A stretch of 64,000 nucleotides of DNA from Armatimonadota bacterium. GTDB lineage: Bacteria > Armatimonadota > Fimbriimonadia > Fimbriimonadales > ATM1. Shown one piece after another: positions 26,454 through 35,343 of this stretch (position 1 is the first letter of the stretch; each line of letters begins with the position of its first letter). The DNA is taken from the NCBI GenBank assembly GCA_003577165.1, contig QEUM01000009.1, positions 171,085-235,084 of the forward strand, in the 5' to 3' direction. Both the position numbers and the translations under genes were made by a program. The notes under the pieces were generated by a model. That model did not search any database. It worked only from the letters and a program-made list of their open reading frames with translations, and had not been told where the DNA came from.

Positions 26454-28246
26454 AACCCAGAATCAACGATTTCGCGTTCAAAATCGCAACGCCAAACGGC
26501 ACAGGATCGGCCAGCGCAAACTCCCTCATCATGCAGGCGATCTTTCGCATGGGAATTCCCGTGACCGGAAAGAACCTGTTTCCCTCCAACATCCAAGGTT
26601 TGCCGACCTGGTATGAGATTCGAGTTAACAAGAACGGCTACACAGCCCGCACGCCCGAATTCGACATGATTCTGGCGCTGAACGCTCACACTTTCAATCA
26701 AGATGTGAAGGAAGTGCGTCCAGGGGGCTGGCTGATCTACGACTCTTCTCGACCCCTTGACGAGGAAGGCCAACGAGAGGACATCTGCTACATCGGCATC
26801 CCGCTGGCGCAGATGTGCAACGAGACGTTTTCTGGAGTGCGGGAACGCATCTTGATGAAGAACATCGCCTACGTCGGCGCACTGGGCGCGCTTTTGGACA
26901 TAGACGAGGAAATCCTCGTTCAGCTCACGCGAGAAAAGTACGGGAAGAAAGCCGCGCTTCTCGAATCCAACCAGCGCGCCATTGATTTGGGTTACAAATT
27001 CGCCAAGGCGAACTTCACCTGTCCACTTCCGATCCGCTTGGAGAAGATGGACGCCACTGCGGATTCGATCCTGATCGACGGGAATACGGCCGCCGCCCTC
27101 GGGTGCGTTTACGCGGGAGCGACCGTCGGAGCGTGGTATCCGATCACTCCTGCGACTTCGCTCATGGAGGGCTTCAACGGGTTCTGCCAGAGGTACCGAA
27201 AGGACCCGGAGACTGGCAAGAACAACTTTGCGATCGTTCAGGCAGAAGACGAGCTCGCGGCGATCGGCATCGTGATCGGAGCAAGTTGGGCAGGCGCACG
27301 CGCGTTCACCCCAACGTCAGGCCCCGGCATCTCTCTGATGAACGAATTCTTAGGCCTCGCGTATTACGCCGAGATTCCCGCCGTTGTATTCGACGTGCAG
27401 AGAACTGGCCCCTCGACGGGAATGCCGACGCGAACTCAGCAAGGTGACATTTTGCTGTGCGCCTACGCATCCCACGGTGACACGAAGCACATCTGCCTCT
27501 ACCCTTGTGACCCGCGAGAGGCGTTTGAGATGGCGGTGAAGTCCTTCGACTTAGCCGAGCGATTCCAAACGCCGGTTCTCGTTCTCAGTGACCTCGACAT
27601 CGGCATGAACGACTGGATGGTCCCGAAATTGGAATGGGACGACTCGTACGTGCCCGACCGCGGAAAGGTGCTCTCTGCAGAGCAACTCGAGCAGGCAACC
27701 AACTTCTTCCGGTACCTGGACGTGGACGGCGACGGAGTCCCGTATCGCACACTGCCCGGCGCGCATCCAAGGGGAGCGTATTTTACGAGAGGTTCGGGCC
27801 ACAACAAGTACGGCGGCTACACCGAGGACTCGGCCGAGTATCAAGAAGTGATGGATCGCCTCGCGAGGAAGGTCCAGAACGCTGCCAGCGAGGTCCCACC
27901 ACCCGAAATCCGATCCAACGGAAACGGTGTCGGCGTCGTGACGGTAGGCAGTTGCCATGCCGCGTGCGCGGAGGCGATCGACGCCTTCGTGGATCGAGGA
28001 TTTCCAGTCGACTATATGCGAATACGCGGATTCCCCTTCTCCGATGCCGTCGGCGAGTTCCTCAACTCTCACGAAGTGAACTTCGTCGTCGAACAGAATC
28101 GCGACGGTCAAATGAGGAGCCTGCTGCTCCTCGAGACCGGTGTAGCGAGTGAGAAACTCAAGTCGGTCCGATACTACGCCGGACTGCCGATGAGCGCGAA
28201 ACACGTCGTAGACGGCGTGCTGGGGCAGATGGGAGGCAAGTCGTGA
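26450..28246 (+). CDS. 2-oxoacid:ferredoxin oxidoreductase, fused gamma-alpha subunit
   Basis: A 598-residue protein. The gamma domain (about 1-190) begins near GTGSASANSLIMQA, and the pyrimidine-binding alpha domain follows with WYPITPATSLME and the QAEDELAAIGIVIGASWAG segment. The enzyme oxidatively decarboxylates a 2-oxoacid (2-oxoglutarate, pyruvate or branched-chain) to acyl-CoA, passing electrons to ferredoxin, or runs in reverse. The gamma-alpha fusion is typical of the KorA type. It overlaps both neighbours by 4 bases. Substrate specificity cannot be read from the sequence. Confidence 0.93.
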   Translation: MKPRINDFAFKIATPNGTGSASANSLIMQAIFRMGIPVTGKNLFPSNIQGLPTWYEIRVNKNGYTARTPEFDMILALNAHTFNQDVKEVRPGGWLIYDSSRPLDEEGQREDICYIGIPLAQMCNETFSGVRERILMKNIAYVGALGALLDIDEEILVQLTREKYGKKAALLESNQRAIDLGYKFAKANFTCPLPIRLEKMDATADSILIDGNTAAALGCVYAGATVGAWYPITPATSLMEGFNGFCQRYRKDPETGKNNFAIVQAEDELAAIGIVIGASWAGARAFTPTSGPGISLMNEFLGLAYYAEIPAVVFDVQRTGPSTGMPTRTQQGDILLCAYASHGDTKHICLYPCDPREAFEMAVKSFDLAERFQTPVLVLSDLDIGMNDWMVPKLEWDDSYVPDRGKVLSAEQLEQATNFFRYLDVDGDGVPYRTLPGAHPRGAYFTRGSGHNKYGGYTEDSAEYQEVMDRLARKVQNAASEVPPPEIRSNGNGVGVVTVGSCHAACAEAIDAFVDRGFPVDYMRIRGFPFSDAVGEFLNSHEVNFVVEQNRDGQMRSLLLLETGVASEKLKSVRYYAGLPMSAKHVVDGVLGQMGGKS

Positions 28247-29298
28247 GTTACGTCCCGAAACCCAAAGTTCATCATCCGCTCCTCAAGAAGAACGCGATCG
28301 GACTGACGAGGAGAGACTACGAGGGCGTGATCACGACCCTCTGCGCGGGATGCGGACACGACTCCATCACGGCAGCCATCATTCAGTCGTTTTGGGAACT
28401 GGACGTCGAACCGCATCGAGTCGCGAAACTCTCCGGCATCGGTTGCTCCTCGAAGACTCCGGCCTATTTCCTGCGCGAAGCGCACGGTTTCAACAGCGTC
28501 CACGGCCGAATGCCGTCGGTTGCAACGGGAGCCGGCGCCGCGAATAGCGATCTGATGCTGATCGGCGTCTCTGGTGATGGCGACTCACTCTCCATCGGCC
28601 TCGGTCAACTTTGCCACGCCATTCGCCGGAATCTCAACATGCTCTACGTGTTGGAAAACAACGGCGTGTACGGCCTCACCAAGGGGCAGTTTTCAGCGTC
28701 CGCGGACCCGGGAAGCACGAGCAAGCGAGGCCAAGCCAACACGAGCGAAGCGATCGACAGCGTACTGCTCGCCTTGACGCTCGGCGCAACCTTCGTTGCC
28801 CGCAGTTTCTCCGGCGACAAGGACCAGTTGGTGCCGATCTTGAAGGCCGGCCTGATGCACAAGGGGTTCGCATTCGTTGACGTCATTTCACCGTGCGTCA
28901 CTTTCAACGATCACGAGGGTTCGACGAAGAGTTACCGCTACACCCGTGAGCATCAAGTCGAGGTCGTCCAAACAGATTTCGTGCTGCCGCAGAAGCAGAT
29001 CACCGCTGAGTACGGCCCGGGCGAGCAGAGAATCGTCGAACTCCATGACGGAGCGACGATTCGCCTACGAAAGGTGGCCGAGGACTACGACATGTCGGAT
29101 CGAGCCAACGCTTACGCTTACATTCGTGAGCGCCAGAAGGAAGGCGAGATCGTCACAGGCCTTCTGTATGTCTCGCCCGACGCGCAGGACATGACGGAGC
29201 AACTCGGAACGGTGGACACGCCGCTCACACAGATGCCGTACGAGAGGCTGTGCCCCGGCAGCGCCGAGTTGGCCAAACTGCAAGAGAGATTTCGCTAA
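28243..29298 (+). CDS. 2-oxoacid:ferredoxin oxidoreductase, beta subunit
   Basis: A 351-residue thiamine-diphosphate-binding subunit with GTG start. The cluster cysteines begin in CAGCGHDS. The TPP/Mg motif GDGDSLSIGLGQL ... LENNGVYGLTKGQ is intact. It pairs with the fused gamma-alpha subunit to form the catalytic core. The third gene of the operon, it ends 18 bases before the convergent frameshifted gene. Confidence 0.94.
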   Translation: MSYVPKPKVHHPLLKKNAIGLTRRDYEGVITTLCAGCGHDSITAAIIQSFWELDVEPHRVAKLSGIGCSSKTPAYFLREAHGFNSVHGRMPSVATGAGAANSDLMLIGVSGDGDSLSIGLGQLCHAIRRNLNMLYVLENNGVYGLTKGQFSASADPGSTSKRGQANTSEAIDSVLLALTLGATFVARSFSGDKDQLVPILKAGLMHKGFAFVDVISPCVTFNDHEGSTKSYRYTREHQVEVVQTDFVLPQKQITAEYGPGEQRIVELHDGATIRLRKVAEDYDMSDRANAYAYIRERQKEGEIVTGLLYVSPDAQDMTEQLGTVDTPLTQMPYERLCPGSAELAKLQERFR

Positions 29299-29316
29299 AG
29301 CGAAATAACCTGGTCG

Positions 29317-30513
29317 TTAGTACGACGTCAGGATCTTCACTTCGTCCACTTTTGCAGCCGGCCGCTGTCCGGCCGACGCGGAGAGTATTCTTCGAAGTTC
29401 GATCCTGAGACGAACTTGCTTCGTTCCGGCTTCGATGTACTGCGAGTGGTTCGCAACCCCTCCCGAAGTCAGAATCACGTCGCTGCCAAATCCTGCAGAG
29501 GATGTGGCCATTAGGTCGTACAGGCCGGTCGTCCGGTTGAGCAACAGCACGCGGTACTCACCAACTCCCGAATCCACTCTGCCCTCCACACGAAAACCAA
29601 GCGTCAACAGGTTCAGGAAAGGCACCGTCGTAACGTAATCCACTCGACTCGCGAAGTTCGGGTCCGGAACGACAGGTGCAGGGTTGACGACGAGGAAACC
29701 GTCGTCGCTCGCTGCGATCTCAGGCAAGCCTCCGACAATGGATCCCGCGAGCATCGGGATGATCTGCGTGATCGGTTCTTCATCCAGGGTGGGGGGGCCG
29801 ACGAAGGGAGCGATCCACGTCCGCCATGCTCCCGCTTGTGACCACTCATGGTGTCCCCAGAAGGTTCGATCGTCCGCGGGATCCACAACGCAACCGCTGT
29901 AGTCGCCCCAGCGCGTGCCTGAGTAGGCATCAGTGTTCTGTTTGATGATCGCTGTATGGGGCATGGTCCCGAGCGCATCCGACACCCTCCTGACCGCACG
30001 GAACATCGAGATGAATTCCGACGGCGAAGAGCGTGCGCAGACTACGGCGGCATTGCCGACCGCGTCGACGGAGATGCTCGAGAAAAACGTGCGCACCGTT
30101 CCGCCCGGATCCACTTCCCCGCTCTGCACGAGCAGGGGCGTTTGACCCGAGTTCGGCCAGCCCCTCATGGCGATCTCGTACCAGCGCGCGCGTACGCGCG
30201 ACGAATTCACGTGGTGAGTCGCCCAAAGGGAGCCGTTGCGGTACACGCAACTCCAAAACCGGCTGTCGAACGTCTCCGGTCGAGCCGTCGTTCCCTGCGA
30301 TGGAGGGTCTTCCGGCGGGCCGTAGGCCGGCACGGTCAGACTGAAAGAGGTGAGAGAAGGAGCGCCCATCGGATCGAGAATCGCCCACAGCCGGACGCTT
30401 GTGTTATTCGACGCCTCAAAGTGCTCGATCATGTACTGCGCCGGCGCTGCGGCGTCGTACATCACCGGAAGTCCATAACTCTGAGTGCCCGTCTGAAGAA
30501 AACTGCGCGTCAC
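29317..30513 (-). CDS. Exported beta-propeller-like protein, C-terminal part (after frameshift)
   Basis: A 398-residue segment from GTG 30513. It continues the protein encoded by 30525-32324 after an apparent frame change: in this frame the DNA just upstream reads SELLVGAAPVTRSF, which naturally follows ILYTSFER at the end of the other frame. It carries repeats with Trp/Gly/Asp such as TRWGDYSGCVVDP and TFWGHHEWSQ, typical of exported propeller proteins of unknown function, and a C-terminal beta domain. The internal GTG is probably not a genuine start; no ribosome-binding site is evident. Confidence 0.6.
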   Translation of the reverse strand: MTRSFLQTGTQSYGLPVMYDAAAPAQYMIEHFEASNNTSVRLWAILDPMGAPSLTSFSLTVPAYGPPEDPPSQGTTARPETFDSRFWSCVYRNGSLWATHHVNSSRVRARWYEIAMRGWPNSGQTPLLVQSGEVDPGGTVRTFFSSISVDAVGNAAVVCARSSPSEFISMFRAVRRVSDALGTMPHTAIIKQNTDAYSGTRWGDYSGCVVDPADDRTFWGHHEWSQAGAWRTWIAPFVGPPTLDEEPITQIIPMLAGSIVGGLPEIAASDDGFLVVNPAPVVPDPNFASRVDYVTTVPFLNLLTLGFRVEGRVDSGVGEYRVLLLNRTTGLYDLMATSSAGFGSDVILTSGGVANHSQYIEAGTKQVRLRIELRRILSASAGQRPAAKVDEVKILTSY

Positions 30514-30524
30514 CGGCGCAGCTC

Positions 30525-32324
30525 CTACCAGAAGTTCGCTCTTTCGAAGGATGTATACAAGATACTTCTGTCATCTGCTGAGATATTCGGAGAGTCGATG
30601 TCGTTGCCGGCAAGCCCGGAGACGTTTAGGCGGTACTTGTGCCAGTTGCCGTTCGGATTCGAGTCGTCGGAAACTGCGAGCAGGAAGAACGAGCCGTTCG
30701 TCCTCTCGCATGCCATAGCGAAAAACCTCCCGCTATGCGGATCGTAAATGACCTCGGGATCGAACACGAAATTTCCCGGCCCCAGGGCCCCCCAGAAACC
30801 AAATGTGTTCTCGATCTCATCCTGGAATGTCTTCGTGCCGTCCTTATCGAAGAACGCGATGGCTCCGTTCGTCATCGCGACGAGTTGGTTAGGCCCGCAC
30901 GCGAGATGCGGGTCGGGCGGCGTCCACCCCGTGCTTGGAATTCCGATAAATCCCGTTTCATCTCCTGTCGGCAGGATCGGGCCCCACGGATCTTCCCGAA
31001 GTCTTGGATCGAAAGTGGGCGGGTCGTGAGGCACAGCCGCCTCCGTGACGAACTTCACATCTTCCGTTGCTGAGATCGTGTGAGGTCTTCCCGGATCCGC
31101 GTGCTCGTAAGACCGGAGCGTCGCCATCTCCCTCGTCGTCATCTCCGACGCGGGAGTCCAAATCGTGAAGTTCGCGGAGTTGTCGTCGCCAAGATCCGCG
31201 TTCCCGGACCACGCGATCGCAAATGCTCCGTTCCCGAGATCGGCGATCCTCTGACGACCTGTGCCTTCCGCCATCACCGCGTCGTTGCTTGACGTGGCGA
31301 GAATCGGTTCTGTTCTCTGCCTGCCGCCCCTATCGTAGACGGAGAAGTAGATGGATCTCCTATCGTCCGCGCGCAGGTTCCACGCGACGACGATCGCATC
31401 CCGACCGAATTCGGCAACGCTTGCGGCGGTTTGCGACCCGTTCTGTCGCGGTGTGCGCACCGTTCGGCCACCTGCGCGCTCTTTCTCGTCGAGGAGGGCG
31501 AACGCGCCTCTGAAGTTCCCTGATGATGAGGGTTCCGACCAAGCGACGGCGACGCCCTTCGAAAGACGAGAGACTGTCGGCTCGACTCCTGTCGCAGACA
31601 ACTTCACAGGCTCGCCAACCGGAGTCCCCGCAACGGTCAATCGGCGCACCCAGATCCCGGCCGGAGAACCGTTCGCTGCAAACTTCTGATAGGCGAGCAA
31701 GAACCCGTCTCGTAGAGGCGCGATCGAAGGGACAACACAGGACTCGCCCTGGTCTGCCGGAAGCACGCGGACTTCGCCGTGCGGTGCTCCACGCGCATCG
31801 AGCGGGCGAACGGCGATCCGCCGCTCGAATCGAGACACCTGGGTGGTCCACGCAGCCAGTCCGCGCTGGCCCTCGGCCGCCAACACCAAGTCGGACTGCT
31901 CGCCGCGGGTGGCACCGCCGACAAGGCCGTTCTCGATGAAGACCCCGTTGCCGCTACCGTCGCGGAGCATGGACTCGTATCCAACAACCACATCACCCTT
32001 GAGGAGGGTCACCGCCGGTCGCTGGCTGCCGAAGCCCGGATGAGAGGAGATCGGATCCTCGGACGCCAGCGGCGCGCCGTGCCGAGAGAAGGTCCGGAGG
32101 ATCGCCGCAGGGCGTCCCTCGGCCTGCCTCCGGCTCTCCCAGACGAGGGCGAACCCGTCGTTTAGGCCCGTCATGGCGGGTTCGGTCTGCGCTCCGGGCG
32201 TGTAGCTGGACGCTCTGCCGTCGATCCGGTAGTAATCGCGCTCAGCGATCTGCGTGGCCAGGGCGTTCCGAAAGTCGGTCGGATGGGCGGCAGCAAACAG
32301 GGCTGCGCATGCTAAGAGAATCAT
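30525..32324 (-). CDS. Exported beta-propeller-like protein, N-terminal part (frameshifted)
   Basis: A 599-residue segment with a strong Shine-Dalgarno (GGGAGGAAATCA before ATG) and a signal peptide (MILLACAALFAAAHP). It contains repeated WSG/WESRRQ-type beta strands and, near the end, VIYDPHSGRFFAMACER and NPNGNWHKYRL, motifs of bacterial exported propeller proteins. The frame stops shortly after ILYTSFER, and homologous-looking sequence resumes in the minus-one frame at 29317-30513. Together they would give one protein of about 1,000 residues. Either a real disabling mutation or a sequencing error in the short A/T run near 30537-30548 explains this. Confidence 0.7.
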   Translation of the reverse strand: MILLACAALFAAAHPTDFRNALATQIAERDYYRIDGRASSYTPGAQTEPAMTGLNDGFALVWESRRQAEGRPAAILRTFSRHGAPLASEDPISSHPGFGSQRPAVTLLKGDVVVGYESMLRDGSGNGVFIENGLVGGATRGEQSDLVLAAEGQRGLAAWTTQVSRFERRIAVRPLDARGAPHGEVRVLPADQGESCVVPSIAPLRDGFLLAYQKFAANGSPAGIWVRRLTVAGTPVGEPVKLSATGVEPTVSRLSKGVAVAWSEPSSSGNFRGAFALLDEKERAGGRTVRTPRQNGSQTAASVAEFGRDAIVVAWNLRADDRRSIYFSVYDRGGRQRTEPILATSSNDAVMAEGTGRQRIADLGNGAFAIAWSGNADLGDDNSANFTIWTPASEMTTREMATLRSYEHADPGRPHTISATEDVKFVTEAAVPHDPPTFDPRLREDPWGPILPTGDETGFIGIPSTGWTPPDPHLACGPNQLVAMTNGAIAFFDKDGTKTFQDEIENTFGFWGALGPGNFVFDPEVIYDPHSGRFFAMACERTNGSFFLLAVSDDSNPNGNWHKYRLNVSGLAGNDIDSPNISADDRSILYTSFERANFW

Positions 32325-32503
32325 TGATTTCCTCCCCTCTCGACTTAGGGACGCGTCAAGAGTGCAACTACGTTCGGGGGGGAATACCCGGGCTCGTCAG
32401 GTGAAAAAAGGCATATTCAGGCTCCGGGCGCCCACGGCGCCCGCCTTTGGCGTCTAAGATGTACGCGCCGCGTCGAGCGGCGGACACACTGGAGGACAGG
32501 CAG

Positions 32504-32905
32504 ATGAGGCTTCGCTTCATGAGCAAAGAAACGGGAGAGGAACTGCTCCACGAGAGCCGCTGGGAAGGGGAGCTCCCGCGGGTCGGCGACGTAGTGGAAC
32601 TCCACGACGGCGCGACTCACCGCTGGGTGGTCGAAGAGGTGGACTGGGTATTCGAAGACGCACCGCCTGACCAGAAAGACGACATCCCACTTCGCTGCGC
32701 AGTCATCCTCGTCGGCCCCGAAGCGGCGCACGAAAAGGTGACCGAAGCCCACGAGGTTGCGGCCGATCCGCATCATGACTGGCGAGGCCGCTCGAATCGC
32801 AGGTGCGTGTGCGGCCACCCCGAAGACCTCCACACGCCGATCCGGTGTACGGGTAAGGCTGGGTTCTGCGACTGCACGGGCTTCGTCGAGGCGACGGGTC
32901 CATAG
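32504..32905 (+). CDS. Small protein with C-terminal Cys/His cluster
   Basis: A 133-residue protein. The ATG at 32504 has GGAGG nine bases upstream; an ATG at 32459 would lengthen it. The N-terminal half is a small beta domain (RVGDVVELHDGATHRWVVEEV). The last 40 residues hold RCVCGHPEDLH and CTGKAGFCDCTGF, a CxC-H-C-CxC arrangement suggesting a structural zinc site. No signal peptide. It lies 38 bases before uvrC on the same strand. Function unknown. Confidence 0.7.
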   Translation: MRLRFMSKETGEELLHESRWEGELPRVGDVVELHDGATHRWVVEEVDWVFEDAPPDQKDDIPLRCAVILVGPEAAHEKVTEAHEVAADPHHDWRGRSNRRCVCGHPEDLHTPIRCTGKAGFCDCTGFVEATGP

Positions 32906-32943
32906 CGACGCATGCCGTTCTCCTTCAACGTTAGAATGTCTTA

Positions 32944-34770
32944 GTGACTTCCGCACGGGAAGCGGTCGCGGCAAGACTCAAGGCCCTGCCGGATGCGCCC
33001 GGCTGCTATCTGTTCAAGGATGCGGACGGACGGTTGCTCTACGTTGGCAAGGCCATCAGCCTTCGCAATCGCGTCCGATCCTACTTTCACAAGTCAGCGC
33101 AGCATTCGATTCGCATCGCGCGCATGGTCGCGCGCGTCCGAGACATCGAGTGGTTTGCGTTGGACAGCGAACTCGAGGCGCTCGTCCTCGAGTGCAATCT
33201 GATCAAGGAGCATCGGCCGCCCTACAACGTCCGACTCCGCGACGACAAGAGTTATCCGTACATTGTCGTCACAAAGGAGAAGTTCCCGAGGGTTCTCTTC
33301 ACTCGGAAGATCCGTAAAGACGGATCGCGTTACTTTGGCCCCTACACGAGCGCATTCGCCGTGCGCGACACACTGCAACTTCTGCACAAAGTTTTCAAGT
33401 TGATTCCGTGCGGCAAGAGTTGGAGCGGTGAAGCGGTACAGAAGCCCTGTCTCTATTATCACATGGGCCGCTGCCTCGCCCCCTGCGCGGGCCTCGCAAG
33501 TCGCGAAGAGCATGCATCCGAGATCCGACATGTGATGCTCTTCCTCGAAGGCAGGTCTCAAGCTTTGATGAAGAACTTGGCGGAGCAAATGGACCGCGCG
33601 TCCGAGCGCCTCGACTTCGAGCGCGCCGCGAGCCTGCGCGACACGATGGCCAACCTAGAGTCCGTTCTCGAAAGGCAGAAGGTGGTCGCCACCGACGACA
33701 AGAACCAAGACGTCATCGCCATCGTGAAGGACGATCGGGGCGCAGCGGTGCAGATGTTCTACGTACGCGGCGGCAAACTGATCGGACAGCGCCACTTCTA
33801 CCTGGACGGCGCCTCCGACACGAATGCAAGCGAAGCGATTCAGGAGTTCGTGAAGCGGTACTACACCGACGCGCCGGAAATCCCTCGCGAAGTGCTGCTT
33901 CCGGTGGAGATCGCAGAGCGCGACATCGTCCAAAGTTGGCTGAAGCAGAAACGCGGTAGCACGGTCACTGTGACGGTGCCAGCGGGGGGCGAGAAACTCG
34001 CCCTGGTCGAGATGGCTGCGACGAACGCAGAGATGGCGCTCATGCAGTTTGCAAAACAGGAAGAAGACATCGAAGCTTGGGCCGCATCCGCGGGTCAGGC
34101 TCTTCAAGAAGCGCTCGAACTCGAGCAGCCGCCGGTACGGATCGAATGTTTCGACATATCAAACATCCAAGGGACCGCGCCCGTTTCCTCGATGGTCGTC
34201 GTCGAATCGGGCCAGCCCGCCAAGGATGAGTACAGGCGATTTAAGATCCGGTACACCCCGGAGGCTCCCGACGACTTCGCGATGATGCGGGAAACGGTCC
34301 TCCGAAGGCTGCGAAACTACCAGGAGGGGAATCCCAAGTTCTCAAAGCTCCCCGACTTGATCGTGATAGACGGAGGAAAGGGACAACTCAACGCGGCTCT
34401 CAAGGCGATGGACGAAATCGGTTTGCGCGTGCCCGCGGTCGGGCTCGCGAAGAAGGAGGAGTTGCTGTACCTCCCGAATCGGTCCGAGCCGATCGCTCTG
34501 CCGATGAACTCGCCAGGGCTGGTTCTCTTGCGGCGGCTTCGCGATGAGGCGCACCGGTTCGCGATCTCCTACCATCGCAAACTGCGTGACAAGCGGATGT
34601 TCGGATCGCCGCTTGAAGAGATTCCGGGGGTGGGGCCGCGCCGCCGCAGGCTCCTCCTTCGGTCGTTCGGATCGGTCGAAGGCATTCGCCGCGCGACGAT
34701 CGAAGACCTGGCCGCCGTGCCAACGATGACGAAGGCGCTCGCAGCGCGCGTCAAAGAAGCGCTCGAGTGA
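32944..34770 (+). CDS. uvrC: Excinuclease ABC subunit C
   Basis: UvrC makes the dual incisions of nucleotide excision repair. The 608-residue protein has the GIY-YIG domain (CYLFKDADGRLLYVGKA), a Cys cluster (PCLYYHMGRCLAPC), a UVR UvrB-binding motif (about 210-245), the RNase H-like 5' nuclease domain (ECFDISNIQGT, VIDGGKGQLN) and C-terminal tandem helix-hairpin-helix (IPGVGPRRRRLLL). Length is standard. The start is GTG. Mfd, in the same pathway, is at the left end of the window. Confidence 0.97.
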   Translation: MTSAREAVAARLKALPDAPGCYLFKDADGRLLYVGKAISLRNRVRSYFHKSAQHSIRIARMVARVRDIEWFALDSELEALVLECNLIKEHRPPYNVRLRDDKSYPYIVVTKEKFPRVLFTRKIRKDGSRYFGPYTSAFAVRDTLQLLHKVFKLIPCGKSWSGEAVQKPCLYYHMGRCLAPCAGLASREEHASEIRHVMLFLEGRSQALMKNLAEQMDRASERLDFERAASLRDTMANLESVLERQKVVATDDKNQDVIAIVKDDRGAAVQMFYVRGGKLIGQRHFYLDGASDTNASEAIQEFVKRYYTDAPEIPREVLLPVEIAERDIVQSWLKQKRGSTVTVTVPAGGEKLALVEMAATNAEMALMQFAKQEEDIEAWAASAGQALQEALELEQPPVRIECFDISNIQGTAPVSSMVVVESGQPAKDEYRRFKIRYTPEAPDDFAMMRETVLRRLRNYQEGNPKFSKLPDLIVIDGGKGQLNAALKAMDEIGLRVPAVGLAKKEELLYLPNRSEPIALPMNSPGLVLLRRLRDEAHRFAISYHRKLRDKRMFGSPLEEIPGVGPRRRRLLLRSFGSVEGIRRATIEDLAAVPTMTKALAARVKEALE

Positions 34771-34781
34771 ACAGACCCGTT

Positions 34782-35225
34782 CTAATCGTCGCCCTGGTTC
34801 TCAATGAGATTCCCATTCCAGTCATAGGGGCACACCTTCGGCCGTCGAGCCAGAAGAACGGTGATTGCGATAGGCACGATCGTGATCAGTCCGGCGATGG
34901 CGGCGAGCGTCCGCCTACCGCTGTTCCCGGGAAGGTTTAGTGCGAACGCGCGTAGCTCGAGGCCTGCGACGATCGGGACGAGGACGATCAGGAAGCACGC
35001 GCACACCTTTAGCCCGAACCAGAACGTGTATGGCGCGTAAATGTACAAAGCCAGACTTCCGCACCAGACGCTGAACAGCAGCCACGCGGCTCCCTTCGCA
35101 GGTTCCGAGGCCGCGAACGCTTCAGGGCCGATCACGAGACCCAGAGCAGATGAAAACGCCAGTGCCGGGATCAGCACATAACTCCCCCACCAACGACGCC
35201 GAAAGAGCCTGACATCGCCGTGCAT
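34782..35225 (-). CDS. Small integral membrane protein, unknown
   Basis: A 147-residue protein. The ATG at 35225 is preceded by GGGAGG at nine bases, better than the TTG seven codons upstream. Three or four hydrophobic segments are visible (YVLIPALAFSSALGLVI, AAWLLFSVWCGSLALYIYA, LIVLVPIVAGLEL, LAAIAGLITIVPIAITVLL). The hydrophilic C-terminus ends in acidic residues. No family recognised. It converges on uvrC with an 11-base gap and diverges from the zinc-finger gene. Confidence 0.65.
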   Translation of the reverse strand: MHGDVRLFRRRWWGSYVLIPALAFSSALGLVIGPEAFAASEPAKGAAWLLFSVWCGSLALYIYAPYTFWFGLKVCACFLIVLVPIVAGLELRAFALNLPGNSGRRTLAAIAGLITIVPIAITVLLARRPKVCPYDWNGNLIENQGDD

Positions 35226-35343
35226 CCGCCTTGCCTCCCTTTTCAAATACCCGAAATCCCCCTAATGTTCACCAGCCGTCCGCCGACAATGCGATTGGGA
35301 GCCGTATTCAAACGGCCACCAAACCTAAAGCGAGTTGGCAGAG

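Noticed and set aside
30528..30550. Programmed minus-one frameshift site
   Set aside because: The slip region is only a short A run without a clear heptamer or a downstream stem I could confirm. Mutation or sequencing error is simpler.
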